Assembly: GCF_011617705.1 (NCBI RefSeq)
Contig: NZ_CP050154.1
Span: forward strand, 3,410,001 to 3,474,000
Reading direction: 5' to 3'
Length of the DNA: 64,000 nt
From: Brevibacterium limosum
GTDB taxonomy: Bacteria > Actinomycetota > Actinomycetes > Actinomycetales > Brevibacteriaceae
Within the stretch, counting starts at the first letter, position 1. Every line of letters begins with the position of its first letter. Shown here one piece after another: positions 19,140 to 28,173 of the stretch. The notes beneath the pieces are model-generated. The model worked only from the letters and a program-made list of their open reading frames with translations, ran no database searches and was not told the DNA's origin. The translations under genes and the position numbers were made by a program.

Positions 19140-19235
19140 ATATCCACTCTATGGCCCGGCACTGACGCCGGGTGCCGATTCCGGGTTTTGGAGACAATCG
19201 TCCCAGTATCGTTATCTGCGGCGACAGTCGTCCCC

Positions 19236-21518
19236 TCAGGCCTCTATTTCGGCATCCGATCGTCCCAGCACATCGAGGATCCACGCGTACTCGAAGGCGA
19301 TCTCCTTCCATGCGTCGTAGCGTCCGGACGCCCCGCCGTGGCCGGCGACCATTTCGGTCCTGAGCAGGGCGTCGGCACCGACTTCGCGGAGTCGGGCGAC
19401 CCATTTCGCGGGTTCGACGTAGAGGACTCGGGTGTCGTTGAGCGAGGTCACGGCCAAGATCCGCGGGTAGGCCGCCTCGGTGACGTTTTCGTACGGAGAG
19501 TACGAGCGCATGTACTCGTAGACCTCCGGATCGTGCAGCGGGTCGCCCCACTCCTCCCATTCGATGACCGTCAGCGGCAGCTCGGGCATGAGGATCGAGG
19601 TCAGCGCGTCGACGAAGGGCACTTCGGCGCTGATTCCGGCGAAGAGCTCGGGGGCCGTGTTCGCGATGGCGCCCATGAGCAGCCCGCCGGCCGAGCCGCC
19701 GCTGGCCACGAGCCGGTCCGGGCTCGTCCAGCCGGTGTCGATGAGGTGGCGGGCGACGTCGATGAAGTCGGTGAACGTGTTCTTCTTCGCCGTGGTCTTG
19801 CCCTGGTCGTACCAGTGTCGGCCCATTTCGCCGCCGCCACGCACATGGGCGATGGCGAAGACGACGCCGCGGTCGAGCAGAGACAGCCGTGAGACCGAGA
19901 AGTACGGATCCATGCTCGCTTCGTAGGAGCCGTACCCGTAGAGGAGCAGCGGTGCCGGCTCCCCTTTCGCCGAGGCGGCCGTGCCGTTCATCGCGTCACC
20001 GCCGTCGCCCGTTCCCTCCATCTCCGAGGCGGGGGTGTCGTCATCGCCGAACTGGTGGAGATCCTTGCGGCAGACGATCGAGATCGGGATATCCGTGCCG
20101 TCGTCGGCCTTCGCCCACAGCAGGGTTTCGGTGTAGTCGTCCAGGTCGACCGATCCGAGAACGGGCTGACGTTTGAGAACCGTGTCAGTGCCGTCTGCGA
20201 CCCTGTGGGAATAGATCACGGCGGGTGTGGACATGGAGGTGAAGTGCAGTCGGATGCTCGCCTGTGCGAATTCGGGGTTGCTGCCCAGGTAAAGTGACCC
20301 GGTCTCTCGGCCGAAGGGCAGCTCCTGCAGCGGACCGAACGGAGAGGAGGCCTCGCACAGGCGGACGATGCCGACGCGCGCGAAGCCGCCGCGGCGGTAG
20401 CTGAGCACGATGAAGTCGGCGAAGGCGTCGACGTCTTCGATGCGCAGGTCGTCGATGCTCAGCTCATGACTTACGCCTGAATGCGCACCGGCGGCGATGA
20501 TGTCGCGGCCGGCTGCGGTCGGTTCGGCGGCCGGGACGTCGACGAGTTCGAAATCGGCGCGGTTGCGGTTGTGGGTGATGAGGAACCGGTCCTCACCGCC
20601 GATGACCGCGTGCTCGACGTTGTACTCGACCCCGTCGACTCGGGGCCAGATCTCCTGCGGCTCGGCCTCGAGGTCGTCGGCGCTGAGGCTCCAATAGCCG
20701 GTCGTCGTCTTCGACCCGGTGACGACGAACATCATCCGGCCCGAACGAGAGAAGCCCGATCCGACGAAGAAGCGCTCATCGGGTTCATGGAAGATGCACA
20801 CGTCGTCGCTGCTGTCGGTGCCGACGACGTGGCGCCACACCTTCTCCGGTCGCCAGGCGTCGTCGACGGTGGTGTAGAAGACGAACCGGCCGCTCGGGTC
20901 GAGGGAGGCTCCGGCGAAGGTGCCCTCGATCGTGTCGGCGAGGTCGTCTCCGGTGCCCAGGTCGCGCACGCGCAGTGTGTAGCGCTCGTCGCCTGTGGTG
21001 TCGACGCCGTAGAGGAGTCGGCTGCCGTCATCCGAGAGTGAGAAGGAGCCGAGGGAGAAGAATTCCTGGCCTGCGGCCGCGATGTTCGAGTCGAAGACGA
21101 CCTCTTCGCCGGGCAGAGGCTCTTCGCCGACCTCCGGCGGGGTCCAGTCGTCTGGGTCCGAGATGGGGAGCCGGACGCTGATGCCGTAGTCGAGTCCTGC
21201 CTTGGTCCGGGAGAAATACCAATACCGCCCACGCCGGTTGGCCACGGACATATCGGTCTCTTTGATGCGCGTTCTGATCTCGGTGAATATCGATTCCTGC
21301 AGCCCTTCGAGGTGAGCGGTCTGCGCGTTCATCCAGGCGTTCTCCGCCTCGAGGTGGGCGATCACCTCGGGTGACTCCTTCTCACGCATCCACTCGTAGT
21401 CGTCGACGAAGGTATGACCGTGGTGCGTGCGCTCGAACGGAACCTTCTTCGCCACCGGTGCCGATGCCGGGGTCGCGGTCGTCGAGGCTGCGGGGTCTGC
21501 GCCGGAAGTTTCGCTCAT
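19236..21518 (-). CDS. ptrB: Oligopeptidase B (S9A prolyl oligopeptidase family)
   Basis: The 760-residue cytoplasmic peptidase has an N-terminal beta-propeller region (about 90-470) with PtrB-like FERTHHGHTFVDDYEWMREKESPEV near the start. The alpha/beta-hydrolase domain carries Ser609 (GGSAGG), Asp695 (LNDTRV) and His727 (AGHGGASGRY). Oligopeptidase B cleaves short peptides after Arg or Lys. The region 20-40 residues before the catalytic fold contains an acidic low-complexity insert (DDDTPASEMEGTGDGG). The gene appears monocistronic. Confidence 0.93.
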   Translation of the reverse strand: MSETSGADPAASTTATPASAPVAKKVPFERTHHGHTFVDDYEWMREKESPEVIAHLEAENAWMNAQTAHLEGLQESIFTEIRTRIKETDMSVANRRGRYWYFSRTKAGLDYGISVRLPISDPDDWTPPEVGEEPLPGEEVVFDSNIAAAGQEFFSLGSFSLSDDGSRLLYGVDTTGDERYTLRVRDLGTGDDLADTIEGTFAGASLDPSGRFVFYTTVDDAWRPEKVWRHVVGTDSSDDVCIFHEPDERFFVGSGFSRSGRMMFVVTGSKTTTGYWSLSADDLEAEPQEIWPRVDGVEYNVEHAVIGGEDRFLITHNRNRADFELVDVPAAEPTAAGRDIIAAGAHSGVSHELSIDDLRIEDVDAFADFIVLSYRRGGFARVGIVRLCEASSPFGPLQELPFGRETGSLYLGSNPEFAQASIRLHFTSMSTPAVIYSHRVADGTDTVLKRQPVLGSVDLDDYTETLLWAKADDGTDIPISIVCRKDLHQFGDDDTPASEMEGTGDGGDAMNGTAASAKGEPAPLLLYGYGSYEASMDPYFSVSRLSLLDRGVVFAIAHVRGGGEMGRHWYDQGKTTAKKNTFTDFIDVARHLIDTGWTSPDRLVASGGSAGGLLMGAIANTAPELFAGISAEVPFVDALTSILMPELPLTVIEWEEWGDPLHDPEVYEYMRSYSPYENVTEAAYPRILAVTSLNDTRVLYVEPAKWVARLREVGADALLRTEMVAGHGGASGRYDAWKEIAFEYAWILDVLGRSDAEIEA

Positions 21519-21708
21519 GACGTCAGCCTAGCTGCCGGTCCGGAAACCCCGGCACCCGACCGATGTATCGCCGCCGACTCCGCGCTGAGCAGAATGCACT
21601 CAACGCGCTCAATGAGCAGAACGCGCAGAGTGAGCACAATCTCGCACTCGACACTCAGCAACCTCTAAGGTGAGTCTCACATCACACCTGCCTTCAAAGG
21701 AGAAGTCC

Positions 21709-22746
21709 GTGCCACAGGCGCCACCTCCCGAGGGTTCCGTGACGGAATCCTCCCATCCCTCCCGACGAACGTTCGGTCGCATCGCCTACGGGGCGATCGC
21801 CTTGGCGGCGATCGGAACGGCGACGACATACTCGGTCAGGGCCGCCTCGGCGAAGGGCGACCTGTCATCGAATCTCACGCTCATCGCTCCGGCAGGCGCC
21901 GGCGGCGGATGGGACGGATTCGCCCGCGAGACGCAGCAGGCAATGCGCGTCGACCGGCTCGCCAACAACGCCCAGGTCGTCAACATCCCGGGCGCCGGCG
22001 GCACCATCGGCCTCGGCAAATTCTCGACCATGCACGGTCAGGCGGACACGATCCTGGCCACCGGCACCGCCATGGTCGGCGGAATCGCGCTGAACAAGTC
22101 GCCGGTCGGCTTCGACAACACGACCCTGCTCGCCCGGGTCGCCGAAGACTACGATGTGCTCATCGCCGCCGCGGATTCCCCGCACAACACGATCGACGAT
22201 GTCGTAGGTGCGTGGAAGAAGGATCCGAAGGGCTTCGTGTGGACGGGCGGTTCGGCCGGGTCGGTCGACCATCTCACCATCGCTCAGCTGGCATTGCTCG
22301 GCGGGATCTCCGCCTCCGACATCACCTATATCCCGAAGTCCGGCGGCGGCGAGGCGATCCAGACTCTGCTCTCGGGGACCACCGACTTCGCCTCCTGCGG
22401 CTTCAACGAGGTCTCCGACCAGATCGAGGCCGGACGCGTCAAAGCCATCGGGGTCGCCGCACCGAAGCGGATCAAGGGCTTCGACGATGTGCCCACCATG
22501 TCCGAACAGGGCTATGAGGTCACGCTGACGAACTGGCGCGGCTGGCTCGGTGCGCCGGACATCACCGGAGACGAATCCGCTCAGCTGCTCGAGGTGCTGA
22601 CCAAGACCCGCGACAGTGCGGCGTGGAAAGACGCTCTCGATCGGAACAAGTGGACCGACGTGTGGCTGACCGGCGACGAATTCGCCGAGTTCGTCAAGGA
22701 GGACTCGTCACGGGTGGAGAAGCTGCTGAAGGAGTTGGGACTGTGA
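21709..22746 (+). CDS. tctC: Tripartite tricarboxylate transporter substrate-binding protein (TctC/Bug), system 1
   Basis: The 345-residue protein starts at GTG 21709, placed 6 nt after AAAGGAG. An earlier in-frame GTG (21670) lacks a ribosome site. The N-terminus SRRTFGRIAYGAIALAAIG looks like a twin-arginine or signal-anchor sequence. Bug-family patterns follow: LIAPAGAGGGWDGFAR, VNIPGAGGTIGLGKF and a GGGEAIQTLLSG block. It captures carboxylates outside the cell for the TctAB channel. Its stop overlaps the tctB start (GTGA). Confidence 0.92.
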   Translation: MPQAPPPEGSVTESSHPSRRTFGRIAYGAIALAAIGTATTYSVRAASAKGDLSSNLTLIAPAGAGGGWDGFARETQQAMRVDRLANNAQVVNIPGAGGTIGLGKFSTMHGQADTILATGTAMVGGIALNKSPVGFDNTTLLARVAEDYDVLIAAADSPHNTIDDVVGAWKKDPKGFVWTGGSAGSVDHLTIAQLALLGGISASDITYIPKSGGGEAIQTLLSGTTDFASCGFNEVSDQIEAGRVKAIGVAAPKRIKGFDDVPTMSEQGYEVTLTNWRGWLGAPDITGDESAQLLEVLTKTRDSAAWKDALDRNKWTDVWLTGDEFAEFVKEDSSRVEKLLKELGL

Positions 22747-23408
22747 ACGCACAGACGACGGAACGGACGGGCCACCTCGGTGCCGGAACCTGGTGGCAGG
22801 GGCGGTCGGGTCTCATCGTCCCCCTCATCATGGGGGCGTTCTCGACCTATCTGCTCGTGGGCATCCTCACCATGGAGGTGCCCGCGGATGCGGACAAACC
22901 CGGTCCGCAGTTCTTCCCGACGATCACCATGCTCGTCGGCTACGCGCTGACGATCCTGCTCGTCATCGCCTATATCCGCAATCCCGAACCCGTCGATGTC
23001 GACGAGGAGCTGCCGGCCGCGGCCGAGGAGGACAAGGCGTTCTCGACTCCGGTCACCTCGGCGGTGTCGGCCTCGCGCCTGTCCCCTCATGAGGAGGACG
23101 AGCCGGCAATCGACCGCCAGGCTCTCGCAGCGGCCCGAGCCGCCGATCAGAGGCACCGCACGCACAGCGACTTCGTGTCCCTGGCCTGGGGCGCCGGCGG
23201 ATTCGCGGCCTTCGCTCTCATCCTCGAGTTCGCCGGGTGGATCATCGCCGCAGCCCTTCTGTTCTGGTGCGTGGCCCGGTCGATGGGCTCGAAGAAACCG
23301 CTGTTCGACCTCACCCTGGCGCTGACATTCTCATCCCTGGTCTACATCGCCTTCGCGGTGCTGCTGGGACTCAACCTTCCTTCGGGAATTCTGGGAGGTG
23401 GCTTCTGA
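22743..23408 (+). CDS. tctB: Tripartite tricarboxylate transporter small membrane protein TctB, system 1
   Basis: The 221-residue protein starts at a GTG that overlaps the tctC stop by 4 nt. It has four hydrophobic segments, two before and two after a hydrophilic Glu/Ala-rich insert (about 85-145). That insert makes it longer than many TctB proteins (about 150-190 residues). The pairing of helices and position between tctC and tctA identify it. Sequence is poorly conserved in this family. Confidence 0.87.
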   Translation: MNAQTTERTGHLGAGTWWQGRSGLIVPLIMGAFSTYLLVGILTMEVPADADKPGPQFFPTITMLVGYALTILLVIAYIRNPEPVDVDEELPAAAEEDKAFSTPVTSAVSASRLSPHEEDEPAIDRQALAAARAADQRHRTHSDFVSLAWGAGGFAAFALILEFAGWIIAAALLFWCVARSMGSKKPLFDLTLALTFSSLVYIAFAVLLGLNLPSGILGGGF

Positions 23409-23409
23409 T

Positions 23410-24945
23410 ATGGACGCCCTCATGTCCCTCTTCGAAGGGTTCACACACGCTCTGACGCCGATGAACCTGCTGTGGGTCCTCGTCGGCTGCTTCCTCGGCA
23501 CCGCCGTCGGTGTGCTGCCGGGCCTGGGTTCGTCGATGGCCGTGGCTCTGCTGCTGCCGATGACCTTCGCGCTGGACCCCACGGGTGCGTTCATCATGTT
23601 CGCCGGCGTCTACTTCGGTGGACTCTTCGGCGACTCGACGATGGCCATCCTCATGAACACCCCGGGCCAGGCCTCTGCGATCGCCTCGACCTTCGAAGGC
23701 CACAAGATGGCCAAGGCCGGGCGGGCCCCGCAGGCTCTGGCCACGGCTGCGATCGGCGCGTTCATCGGCGGCTTCATCTCCTGCTTCCTCGTCGTATTCG
23801 TCGCCCCGGCGCTGGCGGACCTGTCGACGAGCTTCGGCCCGGCCGAGTTCTTCGCCCTCGCGCTCTTCGCCTTCGTCGCCACCTCCTCGGTGGTCGCCGA
23901 TTCGGTGCTCAAGGGGCTCACGGCACTGGTGCTGGGCATCGGCTTCACAGTCATCGGCATCGACTCGGTCTCCGGTACGGAGCGTTTCACGCTCGGTGTC
24001 CCCGAGCTCTTCGACGGAGTCTCCCTGGTCACGGTGACCGTCGGTGTGCTCGCCCTCGGTGAGGTGTTCTTCATCGCCTCCCGCATCCGCCGTCAGACCA
24101 AGGACAACACGATCAACTCCTCGGGTCGGCCCTTCCTCTCCCGCAAGGAGGTCGGCGAGGCTGTGCCGGCATGGCTGCGCGGAACCGCGATCGGCCTGCC
24201 CTTCGGCGTCATCCCCGTCGGCGGTGCCGATGTGCCGACGTTCATGGCCTATGGCCTGGAGCGCAAGCTCGATTCCCGCCGGAAGGATCCGCAGTTCGGC
24301 AAGGGTGCGATCCGTGGTCTTGCCGCCCCCGAGGCGGCCGGATCGGCGACGACGGGCATCGCCATGGGTGCGCTGCTGGCTCTTGGTCTTCCGATCTCGG
24401 CGACCGCGGCGATCATGCTCGCCGCCTTCCGTCAGTACGGCATCCAGCCCGGACCGCTGCTCTTCGACCGCTCCCCCGAGCTCGTCTGGGGTCTGCTGGC
24501 GAGCTTCTTCATCGCGATGATCGTGCTGCTCATCATCAACCTGCCCTTCGCTCCCCTGTGGGCGAAGCTGCTGAAGATCCCGGACCCGTACCTCTACGGC
24601 GGCATCGCGGTGTTCTGCGGTCTGGGCATCTACGCGACGAGCGCCTCGACGTTCGAGCTGCTCATCCTCTTGGGCATCGGTGTCCTCAGCTTCGTGCTCA
24701 AACGCTACGGTGTGCCGCTGGCTCCGCTGATGATCGGCATGGTGCTCGGTCCCCTGGCCGAGTCGAACCTGCGCGATGCTCTGCTGGCCTCCGGCGGTGA
24801 CGCATCGACGCTCGTGTCCTCGCCGATCACGATCGTCATCTATCTCGTGCTCATCGCCGCTCTGGTCTACACCGGCATCGGCCGAGTGCTGGCCCGTAGG
24901 CGGCAGAAGCAGACGAACCAGGAGATCCTCGCTTCGACGCGCTGA
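23410..24945 (+). CDS. tctA: Tripartite tricarboxylate transporter large membrane protein TctA, system 1
   Basis: The 511-residue, about twelve-helix protein has the TctA signature GVLPGLGSSMAVALLLP (about 39-55). Its internal repeat is PVGGADVPTFMAYGLERKL, and GALLALGLPISATAAIMLAAF is also present. It forms the channel through which the TctC-bound carboxylate enters. GGGAGG precedes the ATG at 23410. Four earlier in-frame codons overlap tctB. The 3' end is followed by the long repeat hairpin at 24957-25054. Confidence 0.95.
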   Translation: MDALMSLFEGFTHALTPMNLLWVLVGCFLGTAVGVLPGLGSSMAVALLLPMTFALDPTGAFIMFAGVYFGGLFGDSTMAILMNTPGQASAIASTFEGHKMAKAGRAPQALATAAIGAFIGGFISCFLVVFVAPALADLSTSFGPAEFFALALFAFVATSSVVADSVLKGLTALVLGIGFTVIGIDSVSGTERFTLGVPELFDGVSLVTVTVGVLALGEVFFIASRIRRQTKDNTINSSGRPFLSRKEVGEAVPAWLRGTAIGLPFGVIPVGGADVPTFMAYGLERKLDSRRKDPQFGKGAIRGLAAPEAAGSATTGIAMGALLALGLPISATAAIMLAAFRQYGIQPGPLLFDRSPELVWGLLASFFIAMIVLLIINLPFAPLWAKLLKIPDPYLYGGIAVFCGLGIYATSASTFELLILLGIGVLSFVLKRYGVPLAPLMIGMVLGPLAESNLRDALLASGGDASTLVSSPITIVIYLVLIAALVYTGIGRVLARRRQKQTNQEILASTR

Positions 24946-24956
24946 TCTCCGGGGTT

Positions 24957-25054
24957 CGTTCAAGCCGAAGTGCGGTGCCCGACCGTCGTTCAAGGCCAAG
25001 CGCGGATATCGAGTCGTCTACGATTCGATATCCGCGCTTCGGCTTGAACGACGG
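24957..25054. repeat. Triple GTTCAAGCCGAAG repeat forming a 30-bp stem-loop
   Basis: A first copy, GTTCAAGCCGAAGTGCGG, begins near 24958. A second copy (24983-25012) and an inverted third copy (25025-25054) pair over 30 bp with two mismatches and a 12-nt loop. The stem continues past the repeat through GCGCGGATATCGA. It lies between tctA and the DUF4166 gene, which converge, and may serve as terminator or as a REP-like element. Confidence 0.7.
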
Positions 25055-25109
25055 CGTTTGGCGCGTTAGCCGGCCTCCGGACACCACGCCGGGACGCTTG
25101 ATGGGCCGC

Positions 25110-25790
25110 TCAGCCGAACCTCGGTGCGGGGTCGCCTCCGGACTCGATGCGGTAGGTGAACGTCCCCGCGTACTCGTAGACGCGTCCGATGATCGGCGCA
25201 TCGACGACGAGGTCGACTCGCTGCCGGTCAGTACTGTCGTCGAAGCGCTCGCTCAAGGCGATGACCGGGCACATCGCTTTCGGGACAACAACTCTCAGCC
25301 GACCGAGCCGGAGTCCGACCCGGCGGCTCTGCAGTCGCAGTCCCCAGTCGACCACATCGACGTCGAATTCGGCTTCGACGATGGGCGGCTTCCCGAGCAC
25401 ATCGACGACACCCCGAGATTCGCAGGCTCCTTCGCCGCCCATCTCCGCTGAACGCCGGCCGGGGACGAACGACACCGCATCAACCATCGACCATGCGCCC
25501 TTGTCGAAGTACAGCGTCCGCGTCGCGGTCTGTCTGCCGTCGTCCGTCCGATTCTCGATACGGAACGGCACCTCACGGTGCACGCCGGGCACGATCACTC
25601 GGCGCCGACGGGCCACGGCGAGGATCGGCGACAGCCACCGCCGTTCGGTGCCGAAGCGGTAGAAGACTCCCTCGCCGATGCCTACCGATCCGGCAGGGAT
25701 CGCCGCGAAGTAGCGGCGGAGCACTGGGTGCAGCTCGCCGAGGCGGGACCCGAGCGCGCGCTCGTACGGGGATCGGATCTCTCGGCTCAT
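25110..25790 (-). CDS. DUF4166 domain protein
   Basis: The 226-residue protein matches the DUF4166 pattern, with YERALGSRLGELHPVLRRYFAAIPAGSVGIGEGVF near the N-terminus and IGRVYEYAGTFTYRIE near the end. Its function is not known; in other bacteria this domain is sometimes fused to an SDR or saccharopine-dehydrogenase-like protein. Its ATG overlaps the stop of the drug exporter gene by 4 nt, so it is co-translated with the exporter and probably controlled by the same TetR regulator. Confidence 0.8.
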   Translation of the reverse strand: MSREIRSPYERALGSRLGELHPVLRRYFAAIPAGSVGIGEGVFYRFGTERRWLSPILAVARRRRVIVPGVHREVPFRIENRTDDGRQTATRTLYFDKGAWSMVDAVSFVPGRRSAEMGGEGACESRGVVDVLGKPPIVEAEFDVDVVDWGLRLQSRRVGLRLGRLRVVVPKAMCPVIALSERFDDSTDRQRVDLVVDAPIIGRVYEYAGTFTYRIESGGDPAPRFG

Positions 25791-27349
25791 GCCTGTGAGT
25801 GTAGGGCATCCTTTTCGGTCGCCTCGGTATTCGCATCGGACATGAGCCGGCCAGCCCCCTTGAGTCCGACGCTCGTGAGCACAGCGGCGATGAGGACGAG
25901 GACGACGGCCGCACCGGCTGCCCACTGCACGCCGAAGTCGAAGGCTGTCACAGCCGCCTCGGTGATCCGCTCCCCGGCCGATGCGGTCAGCCCGGACGCG
26001 TATTCGAGGGCGGAGCCGAGCGTATCGAACTGGGCTCTGTCCGCTTTGTCCCCGATCTCGGACTGCAGCGCGGATCCGTACATGAAGGTCGAGAGCCCAC
26101 CGAGGACGGTCGTACCCATGACGGATCCGAATTCGTAGGCGGTTTCCGAGATCGCCGAGGCGGCTCCGGCCTTGTGAGCTGGGACCGCAGCGAGAATGAG
26201 GTCGTTCGTGATGACTTCGGCGGCGCCGAGTCCGATGCCGAGGATGAGGAAGGCCAGCAGCATTCCCACCACGGAGTGCTCGGGCGTGAAGGCGATGATG
26301 CCCATGCCGATCGCATTGAGCACGAGCGCGCAGGGAACGACGACGCGCGGTTCGAAGCGAGAGATGAGCGGCACCGCGAGATAGCCGGCCGCGACCGAGG
26401 TGATCAGCCCCGGAATGAGCACGAGGGCGGCATCGATCGGAGAGAGTCCGAGCACGAGCTGGAGCAGCTGCGTGCCGAAATAGAGGAATCCGGCCAGTCC
26501 CATGATGCTCAGCAGGTTCGACACCACCGCCGAGGTGAACACGGAGTTCGCGAACAGACGGACGTCGAGCATCGGGTTCGATGTGGCGAGCTGACGGAGG
26601 ACGAAGCTGGTTCCGGCGACGATGGCCACTGACAGACTCAGCCAGAAGAGGATGTCGGCGCCCGATGCCAGGCTGTGTTTGATAGCGAAGACGAGCGGTG
26701 CCAGGGCAAGCATCGACAGGATGATGGAGAACGGGTCGAAACGGCCGGGGTTCGGGTCGCGCGATTCGGGCAGCAGGATCGCGGCCGCGGGGATGAAGAG
26801 CGCGATGAGCGGCAGGTTGATGAAGAAGACCGAGCTCCAGTGGAAGTGTTCGAGCAGAAAGCCGCCGAGGATCGGACCCAGCGCCGCACCGCCGGAGAAC
26901 ATCGCCGCCCAGGTGGCGATCGCGATGCGGCGGTCTTTGTCGTGGTCGAAGATGTTGCGGATGAGCGACAACGTCGAGGGCATGAGGGTGGCGCCGAAGA
27001 TGCCCAGCAGGGCACGGGCGAGGATGAGCATCTCGGCGGTGGTGGAGAAGGCCGCGAGCAGTGAGGCCGCACCGAATCCGGCAGATCCGATGATGAGCAG
27101 CTTGCGTCGCCCGACCCGATCGCCGAGGCTGCCCATGGCCACCAGCAGACCGGCGAGCATGAGCGCGTAGATGTCGACGATCCACAGCAGCTGCGTGCCC
27201 GTCGGGTGCAGACCGGTGCTGATGGCCGGGATCGCGAAGCCGAGGACCGTGTTATCGATCGAGATCAGCAGCACGGGGACCATAAGCACCGCCAGTCCGG
27301 CCCATTCGCGCCGTCCGGCCCGCAGCTGTGGAGTCAGTGTCCTCGTCAT
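25787..27349 (-). CDS. DHA2-family (14-TM) MFS drug exporter
   Basis: The 520-residue transporter resembles QacA/SmvA/LfrA. Motif A GDRVGRRK follows TM2-3, ALLGIFGATLMPSTLSLIRNIF matches motif C-like helix 5, and WAAMFSGGAALGPILGGFLLEHFHWSSVFFINLPL is typical. It exports lipophilic or cationic compounds using the proton gradient. The gene starts 8 bp from a perfect 24-bp palindrome and diverges from a TetR gene, the classic repressor-exporter arrangement. AGAGG precedes the ATG. Confidence 0.93.
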   Translation of the reverse strand: MTRTLTPQLRAGRREWAGLAVLMVPVLLISIDNTVLGFAIPAISTGLHPTGTQLLWIVDIYALMLAGLLVAMGSLGDRVGRRKLLIIGSAGFGAASLLAAFSTTAEMLILARALLGIFGATLMPSTLSLIRNIFDHDKDRRIAIATWAAMFSGGAALGPILGGFLLEHFHWSSVFFINLPLIALFIPAAAILLPESRDPNPGRFDPFSIILSMLALAPLVFAIKHSLASGADILFWLSLSVAIVAGTSFVLRQLATSNPMLDVRLFANSVFTSAVVSNLLSIMGLAGFLYFGTQLLQLVLGLSPIDAALVLIPGLITSVAAGYLAVPLISRFEPRVVVPCALVLNAIGMGIIAFTPEHSVVGMLLAFLILGIGLGAAEVITNDLILAAVPAHKAGAASAISETAYEFGSVMGTTVLGGLSTFMYGSALQSEIGDKADRAQFDTLGSALEYASGLTASAGERITEAAVTAFDFGVQWAAGAAVVLVLIAAVLTSVGLKGAGRLMSDANTEATEKDALHSQA

Positions 27350-27356
27350 AACCTCT

Positions 27357-27380
27357 ACTGTACCGTCTAGACGGTACAGT
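27357..27380. promoter_or_regulatory. 24-bp perfect palindrome, TetR operator
   Basis: ACTGTACCGTCT is followed by AGACGGTACAGT. It lies between the exporter gene (minus) and the TetR gene (plus). On the minus strand TATAAC at its edge could be the exporter -10, so binding would block the exporter promoter. Confidence 0.88.
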
Positions 27381-27479
27381 TATAAAGGCGGATAGCGGTC
27401 TGGGTCCAAATGCTCAGCAATTGCGCAGGCTGCACCGCCGGTCAGACCTGCGTCCCCCTGATCGACTAGGCTCGTGAGC

Positions 27480-28001
27480 ATGGCACGCAATCCGACCGCA
27501 ACCAAGGAGAAGCTGCTCGACGCTTTCGATACGCTCCTCGACGAGCACGGCACAGCGGGAGCGACCCTGGACGCAGTGGCTGCGAAAGCGGGTGTCTCCA
27601 AGGGCGGCCTGCTCTACCACTTCGGCTCGAAGGCGGCACTCATTGAGGGAAGCCTGGAGCGCCTGAGCCGACTCGTGGCCGAGGACGTCGACGAGATGAA
27701 GGCCGCCGGCGAGCGCCTCCACTACTACTACCTCGAGACCTCGGCCGAGGTCGGCACTCCCCTGGACCGCAGTCTCATCGCAGCCGGCTGCCTCGCGCTG
27801 GAGAACGAGGAGGCCAAGGCCGCTCTGCGCAATACTCGGGAAGCCTGGTTCAACTTACTCAACGACCACCTCGGCGATGCCGATCTGGCGATGACGATTC
27901 AGCTCATCGGAGACGGCATGTACTTCAACCAGAACTTCGGTCTCTCGCAGGACGAAGCCCTCGACCACGTCAAACGAGTCTTGGAACGCCTGGGTCTCTA
28001 G
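27480..28001 (+). CDS. TetR-family repressor of the DHA2 exporter
   Basis: The 173-residue protein has the HTH segment ATLDAVAAKAGVSKGGLLYHFGSKAALIEG and a TetR_C-like ligand domain. It diverges from the exporter operon, with the palindrome 27357-27380 between them. No Shine-Dalgarno sequence is present. TAGGCT ends 7 nt before the ATG at 27480, which suggests a leaderless message. A GTG two codons earlier is an alternative start. Confidence 0.9.
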   Translation: MARNPTATKEKLLDAFDTLLDEHGTAGATLDAVAAKAGVSKGGLLYHFGSKAALIEGSLERLSRLVAEDVDEMKAAGERLHYYYLETSAEVGTPLDRSLIAAGCLALENEEAKAALRNTREAWFNLLNDHLGDADLAMTIQLIGDGMYFNQNFGLSQDEALDHVKRVLERLGL

Positions 28002-28049
28002 AGCACCACTCCGCGCATCTCTCCTGACGGACGCCTGGCAGACGCACCA

Positions 28050-28104
28050 GGTGGGAGAAGTGGTCACGTTCTTCTGCGCAGAACGTGACCATTTCTCCCA
28101 CCTA
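28050..28104. terminator. 24-bp stem-loop between convergent genes
   Basis: Positions 28050-28073 and 28081-28104 pair over 24 bp with one mismatch and a 7-nt loop (arm core TGGTCACGTTCT). It separates the TetR gene (plus) from the flavin monooxygenase gene (minus). No U-tract is evident. Confidence 0.7.
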
Positions 28105-28173
28105 TGAGCAGTAATTCACCGGCCAGCGTGAATTCACGCGGAAGATCAGCCTCACGCTGCGCCGACTCTTGAA

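Noticed and set aside
23371-24999. 542-codon frame antisense to tctA
   Set aside because: Glu/Asp/Arg-rich shadow of a membrane protein gene.
25791-27185. Long upstream extension of the DUF4166 frame
   Set aside because: It lies entirely within the exporter gene on the same strand in another frame. The DUF4166 domain begins at 25790.
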